From Phaeoceros laevis (lineage: Eukaryota > Anthocerotophyta > Anthocerotopsida > Notothyladales), in assembly GCA_049999765.1 (NCBI GenBank), contig JBNGIQ010008956.1:1-21531 (forward strand): a stretch of DNA of 21,531 nt. Direction: 5' to 3'. Positions 8,104 through 16,568 of the stretch are shown in pieces (the stretch's first letter is position 1; each line of letters opens with the position of its first letter). Under the pieces are notes generated by a model. The model searched no databases and was not told where the DNA came from. It was given only the letters and a program-made list of their open reading frames with translations. The translations under genes were made by a program, and so were the position numbers.

Positions 8104-8713
8104 ATCCTATCCATTGCTAATGTGCGGGGTGTGAAAGTGGCATCTGCTGTGACTGAGACGTGGATCTGGCAATTTCCTGTTGGAGTCGTTGCAGGTCAGA
8201 GTCCAATTGTTGAGGCGATGAGTTGGTCCTGGCGGAAGTTGTCAAGAGGCTGGATTGTAGCTGAAGAAAACAGTAAGAGGTGGAAGGCCACATAGAAGCA
8301 TAGGTAGGCGTTTGTCAGTATTTGTGTAAGACGGGATTGATGACCTTAGCAAGTTGCATTAAGAAATTTGATAGAGCAGAGCACTGAACTGTGAATTTGC
8401 AGAAGAGGGAATGAGGAGCCCAGCCTAGCTGCATGATGGTGTCTAAACAACGGTGGTTGGCCTGATCAAGTTGCTCGATGCGGGTAATGGCTGCAGTGAG
8501 TTGAACAGCTGCTTGTGAAAGTTCCTAATGGAAGTCTTGCAGTGTATTCTCTACCTGGCCAAGTTGAGATTGCAGTTTGTCCATCCTGGATATAATGTGC
8601 TTCATCTGCTGTGTTAGGGAATGATCTCCCTCTGGCAGAATGATGGAGGTGACAAGTTTTTTCCATTCCTCTATAACTTGAAGACGAGACTGAAGAACGA
8701 GAAGCTGGGACAC
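8050..8713 (-). pseudogene. LINE ORF1 N-terminal coiled coil, broken
   Basis: The frame from 8713 reads a long coiled coil with heptads (LQSRLQVIEEWKKLV, MDKLQSQLGQVENTLQDF). It passes a TAG at 8525-8527 and stays coiled (ELSQAAVQLTAAITRIEQL), then passes TGA at 8315-8317 and TAG at 8117-8119 before joining the RRM-like part in another phase. Gln- and Ser-rich sequence fills 8310-8120. This is the architecture of L1-type ORF1p, where the coiled coil trimerises the protein. Confidence 0.5.
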
Positions 8714-8849
8714 AGGTTCTGTGTGAGCGGACTGAGAGCAACCTACAGGCTATGTGCATTGAAACTGAGGTGGAGCATCATGGTCAGTTTCTTGGGCCAG
8801 AAGGAGATTGACAAAAGATTGCTGACTCGGGGAGCTGGTGGTTGCACTG

Positions 8850-9860
8850 ACTAGAAGACGCATAACTTCTGACTGGTGTGAAGTAGAGACAAATATTGTG
8901 GCATAACTTATTTTGGGTATGATCAGAGTCGGTGGCCTGGGCACCATGAGCTGTCGACATCCCATTGGCTGCAGCTAAAGCGCAAAGCTGTGTTTGGTAT
9001 GCGTGGGATTAGGGTTGCCACGGGTATCCTTTTTGGCCGGGTAGTCGGGATTGTTGCAGGTGCTGACAAGCTTTTTCATTGAGGTAAGCCGGTAAGTTGA
9101 GCTGCGTGTAGACGTCATGCCCGTTTGTAGTGCAGGAAGAGGTAGGTGATGTAGATATTGAGTTGGAAAGATCATCGTGGCGGTGGAGGTCTTGAGGGTT
9201 GCCTTGTGATGTGTGAGCAATAACTGCTAGTGCACAAGACTTGAGTGAGTGTCATCTGTCGATGTATGCTTCACTACGATTAGAGGACTCAGATTGGCGT
9301 GCCTCTAGTATTTTATGCAGTTAGAATATTGGGCTGCTGACAAAGCTACCGAAGAGGCGTTGGATGCACCAGGTTCGTGAATGCTGCTCAGCTGAATGCC
9401 AGGTGTAGTTGGTGCGTTTTATTGGCAACTGACTGCATGGAGTGATGTTGATATTTGCGATAATGTGTGATTGTGTGTGATGCATATCTCTGACTTGTGT
9501 AAAGTAGGAGCCGAGCTCGGCTCCTGTTTACCGTAGCCTCGAGGCTGCGGTATTGCTTATTTTGGTTAAGATTTGTGGCGGTAACCTGGTCAACATGGGC
9601 TGTCGGCATCCAACTGGCTGAGGTGAAAAGAGGTAACTATGTTTGGCATTGAGGTAAGAGAGAAGATTCTGAAGTGTCAGAATTCGTGATGGAGACTCGA
9701 AGCAATTGTTAGGGTTGCTGCAGGTATTCTGATGGGCCGGGTAGTCGGGATTTTTGAGGATGTTGGCAGGCTTTTGGCCTTAAGACAGTCCGGTAAGTTG
9801 CAGTTGTGTGCAGGCGTCAGTGCCGATTTTGGTGTAGAAAAAGCTGTATGCGTATATGAT
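8850..9860. repeat. Two diverged copies of a LINE 5' region
   Basis: About 8870-9170 and 9485-9850 align in order with many changes. Shared blocks include TTATTTTGG, GGCTGTCG/GCTGTCGACATCC-like, AGGGTTGC and GGCCGGGTAGTCGGGATT (9037 and 9736), then CCGGTAAGTTG. The second copy has extra sequence, including the palindromes at 9506-9550. Their place upstream of ORF1 on the minus strand suggests repeated 5' UTR monomers, as in some L1 families; that is inference. The same stretch also encodes short similar minus-strand frames that I do not take as genes. Confidence 0.55.
9506..9550. repeat. Two adjacent 20-bp palindromes
   Basis: AGGAGCCGAGCTCGGCTCCT (9506-9525) is a perfect palindrome. Five bases later CCGTAGCCTCGAGGCTGCGG (9531-9550) is palindromic except for one mismatched pair. 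Neither is present in the diverged sister copy near 8885-8900. Confidence 0.85.
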
Positions 9861-9901
9861 TAGCTATAAGAATCAGCGTGGGTGGCTATGAGGATCCTAG
9901 A

Positions 9902-9948
9902 GGTACTGCTAATTTGTTGGTACTGCTAATTTAAGGTACTGCTAATTT
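9902..9948. repeat. 14-bp unit in three copies
   Basis: GGTACTGCTAATTT occurs at 9902, 9919 and 9935 with 2-3 base spacers. No function is apparent. Confidence 0.85.
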
Positions 9949-10152
9949 GTTGGTGCAGTGTGATTTGTGGATGATTAGCCCAATGTTTTGCATAGCGACA
10001 GTTTTGTTTTGAAGACTGCTGTAGCGTTTTCAAACATGGCCCAGTGAGGGTCAGGAGAAAGTAAGCTAATGTTCCATCATAAATGGGTGAGAGACCGTGA
10101 TTTGTGGATGGTAACTGTTTCGAGACCGCTGTAACAGTGTGAGACAGGAAGT

Positions 10153-10215
10153 ATATATGACATGCCGGTGTGCCGTGGACATGTGCACGGCTCCGGCACG
10201 CCGGCATATATGACA
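10153..10215. mobile_element. Small hairpin flanked by 10-bp direct repeats
   Basis: Arms ATGCCGGTGTGCCG (10162-10175) and CGGCACGCCGGCAT (10194-10207) pair with one mismatch. A second short pairing, GTG...CAC, lies inside. The sequence ATATATGACA stands on both sides (10153-10162 and 10206-10215), as a target duplication would. This fits a foldback or MITE-like insertion of about 43-53 bp. The direct repeat overlaps the arm ends by one or two bases, so the exact boundary is open. Confidence 0.5.
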
Positions 10216-10541
10216 ATAGTGCGCTGGTAAGTATGCACTCGACTGGTTAGGGGCATATGCTGACAGTATGTGCTACTGTAGCAACCTTGGTCCAGGGCAA
10301 ACTGCTGCACGAACAGTTGCTGAATGCTAGCCTTGAGTTTCAGTGAGCCTTGCTGACGTCTATGTTAGATGTAAGAATTTGCAAAGAGCACATAGAATGT
10401 TTGACAGACTGACAAGCAAGGATCTGGTGGGATTGTAAACAATGATTTTTGGATGTCCCGTGGGTATGTAGCTAGCCTGCAGCCACTACGTGGTCAGCTG
10501 CCTGTTGGACTAATTCTATGCTGGTGCTGCTGTGCTGTGCA

Positions 10542-11391
10542 CAGAGATTGCGTTCTGTTGGTGACGTGGATCAACTGCCACCGAGTTTCAAAGAGCATCT
10601 CTTCAAAGCGAAAGAATGGAAAAAATTGAAAATCCAGCAGAAACACTTGAAAGAATGCGGCCCATCAACGAAGTATGTGTACTACAGGGACGAGGGCTGG
10701 CCTGCAGGTGTGAAGAGCACGCTTTCCATTCTAGCTAGGGATGTGAAGGGCATGGCTGGGTTCTTGAAGGCACGGGCGTACACCCTCTTTGTGCTTGACC
10801 TACCAAGGGGCTTGGACCTAGATCCAACCTCGAGAGAGTATGATATTCGGTTCACGCATCAACAAATTGACAGCATCATCAATCAATTCATCAACATCAC
10901 AACGGCAGAGGTATATCGCATTGTTGTGTTCCATTCCCCTGACGACATGTCCATGGTGAGAGAAGTGTTGATGGCACAGTGCCAAGGAGCAGTTACAACC
11001 TGCATATGGCACAAAACTAATGTCACTGCTCCATCGAAGGATAAGATGTACGATGCACTAGACTTTTTCACAGTTGCTATAGGGTCAAAGCTGTTGGACT
11101 GCATTCCCACGACATTTCCAGTGGGTGCATTTTTTTCCATGAGCCCAGGTCCTGCTGGTGTCACAAATGTGTTTTCAGAGCCTGCTGTTGAACTCAAGGT
11201 CTGCGACAGCAGATGACAAGGTGGTGTCTCCCTACCAAAAGCCTTTGCGTTTAATGAAGAAGCTCATTAGCATGTTCACAACCGAGGGGGGGTGGGTTCT
11301 TGATGGGTGCTCAGGTTCGGGCTCAGCTCTTGTTGCAGCTACCCAACTAGCTTGGAATGCTGTGGCTATTGATGTGGATCCCAGGTGCACT
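10542..11391 (+). pseudogene. Second copy of the beta-class DNA methyltransferase domain, frameshifted
   Basis: After an acceptor-like GTGCTGTGCACAG (10541/10542) the frame aligns with the methyltransferase exon at 4697 along its length. Matching parts include HLFKAKEWKK with HINRAKKWRR, YTLFVLDLPRGLDL (about 10782-10823) with YTLFIADLPHGLDL, and the CIWHKTNV / VWNKVNI block. Near 11200 a one-base shift moves the frame (LKVC to TADDK). It then reads SPYQKPLRLMKKLI (about 11230-11271) and LDGCSGSGSALVAA (about 11302-11343), the SAM-binding motif I. A TAG at 11392-11394 follows DPRCT. The ParB exon is absent upstream. In an alternative view, ATG 10518 could start a shorter protein. With a frameshift and a stop it is most likely a pseudogene. 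Confidence 0.7.
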
Positions 11392-11891
11392 TAGTACACT
11401 GCATTGCGCATGAATATGGAAAACCTGCCCACAGAATCTCAAGAGGTTGGGGAGCACGGCGGATATTCTGGCACCAAGGTTTTCAGGAACGAGCCCATGA
11501 TGAGCGTGGTTGCTGGTGGGCGGGGCTCGTACCTAGCCCTGAAGGGGAAGCAGGGCTCCAAACATGGTGCCAGCAACAACCCCAATTTTTTCATGCCTCA
11601 TGTTCCAGGGCAGATGACAATTCACGAAGTGCTCATGAAGGGCAAGGCAGTCGCCATTGTAGTGATAGCGGAAATTGTAGCACAGAAAAATGCTGAGGTC
11701 GTAGATGAAGTGGTGCCCGACTCAGAGAAGCAGCAGGACCTGCTCACACATCCGACTACTCCAAGTATGCAGGGAGCCCGATAAGCGATGTTGGTGCAGG
11801 TCCTAGTTTTGCTGACGTGAGTGAGGTCCAGGCCCTCGGCGTGGATGTGGATATTGCGGAGGCACAGTTAGGTAGCTTGGACGGCATGTAG
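11392..11891 (+). pseudogene. C-terminal tail of the second methyltransferase copy
   Basis: In the same frame as motif I, beyond the TAG at 11392-11394, sequence stays open to TAA 11782-11784. It reads TALRMNMENLPTESQE, which still aligns with the ARTVSIESYPT region of copy 1, then Gly-, Lys- and Val-rich sequence (VAIVVIAEIVAQ). A shift in phase at about 11784 continues with SDVGAGPSFADVSEVQALGV and ends at TAG 11889-11891. The tail does not resemble the Pro-rich and coiled-coil tail of copy 1. Confidence 0.4.
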
Positions 11892-11944
11892 ATTGCACGG
11901 GCATGTAGCTTGCACGAGAGGGCTTGGCCTGCCTGCACCTTCAA

Positions 11945-11976
11945 GCACGGGACATCCAGTGCACGGGACATCCAGT
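11945..11976. repeat. 16-bp exact tandem duplication
   Basis: GCACGGGACATCCAGT occurs twice end to end, just downstream of the broken methyltransferase copy. A partial third copy starts at 11977. Confidence 0.85.
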
Positions 11977-11987
11977 GCAGAAGTTAG

Positions 11988-12283
11988 AGGGTAGCTAGCC
12001 TCATTTTTTTGTGAAGGTGCTCCGACGAGTTCCGTAGTCGTGATTTTGTTTTCACAGATGCGTGCGACGTGCGGATTTTTTCTTTTAAGCGAAATGTCGG
12101 GGTGCATACGTGCCATGCAGCCTTTTTGCACAGTAAGGGTAGCTGCCTTAATTTTGTTGTTAAGGTGCTCCGGCCCTAACACTTTCACGATTTTGTTTTC
12201 ACATGTGCATGCGCCGTGTGTTTTTGCCTTTTAATCAAAAAATCACGTTACATACGTGGCATGCGGCCTTTTTGCACAGCTCC
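11988..12283. repeat. Two diverged ~148-bp tandem units
   Basis: AGGGTAGCT begins each unit (11988 and 12136). Each then has GGTGCTCCG, a GATTTTGTTTTCACA block, a TTTTT...CTTTTAA block, CATACGTG(G/C)CATGC and GCCTTTTTGCACAG. The inner block also resembles the flank just after copy 1 at 6281-6340. No coding frame is convincing here. Confidence 0.75.
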
Positions 12284-12336
12284 TTTGAGTGAAAAACGTA
12301 AAATTGAATAAATCCTTGTTGGGGGCATTATTTTTT

Positions 12337-12657
12337 ATAGACCGCATTTCGTCTCCGTTTTCATGGAGACCGTGTTGCGTGCATGTGGATGAGAGCTTGG
12401 GGACGGAGGTCCCGGGGCTGTCTGACCTGCACGTTGGACTACAAGACCTGTGGCACAAAGTCCTCTTCGCCAAGGATGGCCCGGCAGTGGGGAGCATTAT
12501 CAAGAACATCACGACGGCGGAAGAACTGCAGGTTCTCCTTGATTTGACAGACATGTATATTATTCGTCTTGCTCGGAACCTAGAGATGGAGAAGAGATCT
12601 CCGCGTGACTCTGAGAGAAGGAGGTGTAGACCCTGCGCGATGAAGAGAAATTGTTGA
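12337..12657 (+). CDS. Unknown small frame, possibly decayed
   Basis: Within an open frame the part from about 12360 reads GTEVPGLSDLHVGLQDLWHK, then a helical segment ITTAEELQVLLDLTDMYIIRL and a charged end, stopping at TGA 12655-12657. The neighbouring frame continues with DEEKLLKLCAARLHLERRA, which looks like the natural extension of the helix, so a small indel near 12600-12640 is likely. There is no recognised family and no clear start. Confidence 0.3.
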   Translation: MDRISSPFSWRPCCVHVDESLGTEVPGLSDLHVGLQDLWHKVLFAKDGPAVGSIIKNITTAEELQVLLDLTDMYIIRLARNLEMEKRSPRDSERRRCRPCAMKRNC

Positions 12658-13055
12658 AACTCTGTGCAGCCAGACTACACCTGGAGAGGCGTGCTCCTTG
12701 GGTAGGATGGCAAGAAGGAGCGTGAGGAGCAAGGGCATGCCGGGCGAGACAGTGCTTGTTGGTTTGCATTCTGAGGCAACTCAGAATCATCAGCCGAGCT
12801 TCCGCTGTACAGAAGCTTGGCTCATGGCAGCCGGGTGCTACTGTACGCCTGGAGCAGGCTGTCCCTAGAGCTAGGTTGTTGGAGGATGGAAATGCTGTGA
12901 GAGTTAAGGGAAGTTAATGCGTAGGGGAGTATGTGGCAGTAGCTACTACTTCCTGGGAAGCGTGTTAACTTCAGCATGGATAGATTCCTGAAGCGTGGCT
13001 AACTAGGTAGTCAGGTGATTATCTTTTTAGCCGGTTGGTGCATTTCTTAGGAAAT
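12658..13055. other. No gene seen
   Basis: Apart from a possible continuation of the preceding frame up to about 12710, I see no coding frame or clear repeat. The stretch leads into the poly(A)-ended tail at 13056-13112, so part may be 3' sequence of that retroposon. Confidence 0.4.
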
Positions 13056-13112
13056 GCATGTAATTTTGCTATATCAATAGAAAAGGCGCCGTGTTTACTA
13101 AAAAAAAAAACT
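13056..13112 (+). mobile_element. Retroposon 3' tail ending in poly(A)
   Basis: AATGCATGTAATTTTGCTAT, then a GAAAAGGCGCCG block and a run of 11 A. The same order (AATGCATGTAA, TTGTGTATTCATAAGGAAAA, GCGCCG, poly(A)) occurs at 18394-18451. Two related poly(A)-ended sequences suggest one LINE or SINE family. No target duplication is clear at this copy. Confidence 0.5.
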
Positions 13113-13600
13113 TGGTTGCTTGCACAGGACACGTTTGGGGGAGGTTTGCCAAAAGATCTTCTAAAAACCTCTACTGTGATTCCACTTGGCACTGATGAGG
13201 AGTGGATGAGACATGTGTCACCATCATGTGCCCAGCGCGTCTTGTTGGAACATCGTTGTTCAATGTTGGTTTACCCTGAATACATGTGCTTTGCAAGCTT
13301 TAGGATTTGTCAAAAGTCAAAAACATTGGGACATAGAGAAGTAGATACCTTGAAATGATGTTGTGGGTCTGACTGCCAAAATATTGCAAAGTTCATGACT
13401 GCCAGGCTGCTAAGCAGTTCGTGAGATGTTGATATTTGTGACATGGTGAAATTCTCATGACATGCTGCAAATTTCATGGCATGACAAGCTTTGAAAAGTG
13501 TCAAGTGTCAAGTGTCAAATACGTTGAAACATACCTTTGAATGACATTTTGGGCTACCTGCCGGTATGCTGGAAAAATCGTGACTGCTGGAATGTTGAAA

Positions 13601-13836
13601 AAATTTGTGACTACTGATATGCTGCTGGATTCGTGAAAAACTTTGTGACATGCTGAAAAAGACACGAGCACACAATGCCAAGACCAGTTAGCCTACACCA
13701 AGACTTGGTGACAGCCAAAAATTTGTGACTGCCGATGTGCTGCTGGATTCGTGAAAAACTTCGTAACATGCTGAAAAAGGCACGAGCATACAATGCCAAG
13801 ACTAGGCGGCCTACACCAAGACTTGGTGACAGCCTA
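13601..13836. repeat. 118-bp tandem duplication
   Basis: Units 13601-13718 and 13719-13836 share AAATTTGTGAC, TGCTGCTGGATTCGTGAAAA, ACATGCTGAAAAAG and ACACCAAGACTTGGTGACAG. They differ at roughly one base in ten. Shorter GTGACTGCTG- and TGAAAAA-type repeats extend back to about 13380, so this is the best-preserved end of a longer degenerate array. Between the poly(A) tail at 13112 and this array there is no convincing gene. Confidence 0.85.
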
Positions 13837-14023
13837 AAATGACCAAGACCTGGCCAAACGATGGAAATTTTTAGACCTAGTCCGAAGACGCTGCTAGGCA
13901 TTTGAAGTGTCATATGTCCTGAAAAATGTCTCGATCCTTGTTGCTTGGTCTCTGAAAAAATGTCAAGTCCTTGAAAAAGGCAAATAATCAGGATCCTAGT
14001 CAGATGACAGGTGTATTGAATGT

Positions 14024-15289
14024 ATGTATTGCAAGCAAATACATCACTGTACAGTCAAGCAGTGGGATCGGGTGATTGCAATGAGAAACCTTGGACATGA
14101 CTTGTTTCTCCTAAATGTGGCAAGCATTCCAGCCCCTTCAACGCAAGTGGCAGTCGTGCATTCTTCTGTGACTGCACCTGATGTGACGAAGATATGGCAT
14201 ATACACCTTGGTCATCCCAATCCCAGAAAACTAAAGGATATGAGCACAACTGACCTATATAGTGATGGAGTGCCGAATCATCTGATGGCTCTTCCTTTCT
14301 GTGAGGCTTGTGTATATGTATGTCCTCAAATACAAAAGCGACAATTTTGAGTGCTTTAAGGAGTTCAAGGCTATGGTTGAGCGCCAAACCGGCAAGAAGG
14401 TGCAGTGCCTGCGGACAGACAACGGGGGTGAGTTCAACTCCGATGCCTTCAATGACTATTGTTTAACATGGGCATCAGCAGGCAATTTACAGTTCCATAC
14501 AATTCTGCACAAAATGGAGTTGCGGAGAGAAGAAATCGTTCAACACAGAACATCACTCGTTCTTTGCTGAAGCAAGCTAATCTCTCATCAAAATAGTGGG
14601 GAGAGGCTGTGTCAACAGCAGATTACCTCTACAATCGCCTCCCCTGCAAGGCGATCCAAGGAAGAACCCCTTACAAGTTGTGGTGTGGACACAAGCCCTC
14701 GATACAACATCTTTGCACCTTTGGCTCAGCAGCGTATGCTCATGTACCTAAAGAACGGAGGGAGCATAACAAGTTGTCAGATAGAGCCTTGAAGCTGATT
14801 TTCGTGGGGTACACAGAAGGGGTGAAAGCATATAAGCTATTCCATCCTAAAACAAGGTAGGTCCACTATGCCAGGAGTGTTCTGTTTAATGAAGCTCTTT
14901 TACTTACCCCACATCCTGGAAAGTTGATGCCCGCCCATGAAGAGGAGATGGGCATGGAGGAAGGTTCAACATCTATGCTGAGCCCTACTGCTCTAGCTGA
15001 GTTGGCCCACCGTGAGGAAGAAACTCAAACTAGCTAGCACAGTGATATCGAGGAAGATGGAGAGCCAACTCTGTTTGACCAATCTCCTAACAGCATTGTG
15101 TAGCTTGAGGAGGAACCTAGTTACACGTTGGACACATTCAATAATGGGGACATCGAAGTTAATGACCAAGTTAGCGACTTACCTGTCCATGATGAAGGGG
15201 CAGATGACCCAGCACATGTATCAGCTCCAGAGGTACCTTCAAGGTACCCATCCAGAAGTAGGAAGGGTCATGTCACCTTTAGCCCCTGC
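14024..15289 (+). pseudogene. Copia integrase region
   Basis: IWHIHLGHPNPRKL and LPFCEAC (about 14190-14311) give the HHCC zinc finger. The frame then jumps directly to YVLKYKSDNFECFKEF and LRTDNGGEF (14409-14435, second catalytic Asp). The segment holding the first Asp, normally 60-70 residues long, is deleted. After another shift near 14470 come FTVPYNSAQNGVAERRN, with the catalytic Glu, and WGEAV, then YKLWCGHKP and FVGYTEGVKAYKLF. The frame stays open to 15289 apart from TAGs at 14594, 14858, 15035 and 15101. An acidic linker fills 14930-15280. Confidence 0.8.
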
Positions 15290-15359
15290 AAGTGTGTGTG
15301 TGTTTGTGACTATTTGAGGAGGTTGACACGGTCCCATAGAGGGTCCCCCCTTGCAAGTG
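15290..15359. mobile_element. Small insertion in copia, copy 1
   Basis: AAGTGTGTGTGTGTTTGTGA is followed by TATTTGAGGAGGTTGACACG and GGTCCCCCCTTGC. It is bounded by AAGTG at 15290 and 15355 (another AAGTG at 15363). It interrupts the acidic linker between integrase and reverse transcriptase and shifts the frame. It is closely similar to 16280-16363. Confidence 0.65.
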
Positions 15360-15375
15360 GGCAAGTGGATCAAAT

Positions 15376-16568
15376 CACACCGACTTCTCCATAGGTGATG
15401 TCACCAGTGCCAGCTCGGGTACAGCTCCAGTGGGGGAATCAATGGGTCCTATTGAGGATAACCAGGATGGGCACATGTTGCTGGCCATTCTGTCTTCAGC
15501 CGTACCTGCGAGCCTAGAATCGAGCTTGACACCTATGCAGGCTCAGGCTCTAGCAGCTGCATTGGTACATACATATGAACCTAGAAGCATGGGATAAGTG
15601 TAAAACGATTTAGAAGCCAAACAATGGAAAGCTACTGTGCAAAAGGAATATGACTCACTTGTCAAGAAGGACACCTGGTCACTGCAACCTTTGCCACCAA
15701 GGAAGAGGGTCATCTCGTGTAAATGGGTCTTCAAGAAGTACACTCCTGAAGGTGCAATTGCTAGATACAAAGCATGGTTGATTGTACAGGGCTTCTCACA
15801 GCGTGCAGGAGAGGATTACTTTGAGACTTTCGCTCTAATAGTGAACGTCCCAACTTTAAGGCTAGTGCTGGCTGTAGCAGTGCACTGTGTGTGACCTTGA
15901 CTTGCACCAGATGGACGTGCGCACAACGTTTTTGTACGGCATCCTCAAAGAAGAAATATACATGCATCAACCCGAGGGCTACGAAGAAAAAAGGCATGAG
16001 AACTTAGTATGCAGGCTACATAAAACCCTGTATGGCTTGAAGAAAGCCCAAGAGCCTGGCATAGCAGGCGGGATGCATTTCTAGTGAAATGCGGTTTCGA
16101 GTTCTAAAGCAAGTGTAGACCCCAACCTCTATGTGTTAAAAAGAAAAGGAGCTTACCTTCTCTTGCTGGTTTCTTTCGACGATTTGATTCTCGCAGCCAG
16201 CACTGGATCCTCAAGCTTGCTGAATGTAGTTAAGAATTTGCTCAAGGCTGAGTTTGACATGTCCGATTTGGGTGACCTGAAGTGTGTGTGTGTGTGTATA
16301 TTTGAAGAGGTTTACAAGGTCCCATCAGGGTCCCCCCTTTGCCGTAATTGGGCGCCCAAAGTGGTGCCTGGGAGTTGAAATATCTCGGGACATAAAGAAG
16401 CATATTCTGACCCTGTCACAAAGGAAGTACGCAGCAGATAGCCTTGACAAGTTTATCCTTGCCGAGGCTCATGGATCAAATACACCACCTGCAGCTGGAG
16501 TCAAGCTCACAAAGGCGCAGGCAGCCACGTCAGAATTAGAGCTCGAGGAGATGAGGCAAATACCTTAA
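15376..16568 (+). pseudogene. Copia reverse transcriptase
   Basis: The frame from about 15376 to 15894 is open except for two TAAs (15595-15597, 15601-15603). It reads EYDSLVKKDTWSLQPL, CKWVFKKYTPEG and RYKAWLIVQGFSQRAGEDYF. A two-base shift near 15885 leads to HQMDVRTTFLYGILKEEIYM and LYGLKKA. After further shifts near 16050 and 16110 come LYVLKRKGAYLLLL and SFDDLIL (catalytic pair at 16178-16183, where copia usually has YVDD), then FDMSDLGDLK. A small insertion (16285-16363) interrupts before WCLGVEISRDIK and LSQRKYAADSLDKF. Confidence 0.85.
16280..16363. mobile_element. Small insertion in copia, copy 2
   Basis: A (TG)n start, TATTTGAAGAGGTTTACAAG and GGGTCCCCCCTTTGC match copy 1, then about 20 further bases. 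AAGTG stands at 16280-16284 and 16359-16363. Removing one AAGTG plus the intervening 74 bases restores DLK-WCLGVEIS, the normal copia sequence, so the uninterrupted site can be inferred. This makes the insertion 79 bp with a 5-bp target duplication. Confidence 0.7.

Larger units (their letters stand above)
6412..9860 (-). mobile_element. 5' half of an L1-like LINE (ORF1 plus endonuclease, no reverse transcriptase)
   Basis: Reading right to left on the minus strand there is a repetitive 5' region (about 9860-8850), a coiled-coil ORF1 (8713-8050), an RRM-like piece (8103-7528) and an APE-type endonuclease (7478-6412). The reverse transcriptase that should follow is missing: the element stops about 130 bases from the end of the methyltransferase gene. 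LINE copies normally lose their 5' end, so keeping the 5' half and losing the 3' half points to a deletion or a later rearrangement. The outer right boundary is uncertain. Confidence 0.6.

Noticed and set aside
13035-13358. 107-codon plus-strand frame
   Set aside because: It starts within a retroposon tail and reads through a poly(A) run; no protein-like features follow.
15290-16363. The two small copia inserts as introns
   Set aside because: They begin near GTGTG and the second ends in AAAG, but GT-AG removal would leave the copia frame wrong by one base; removal of an insert with an AAGTG duplication restores it exactly.
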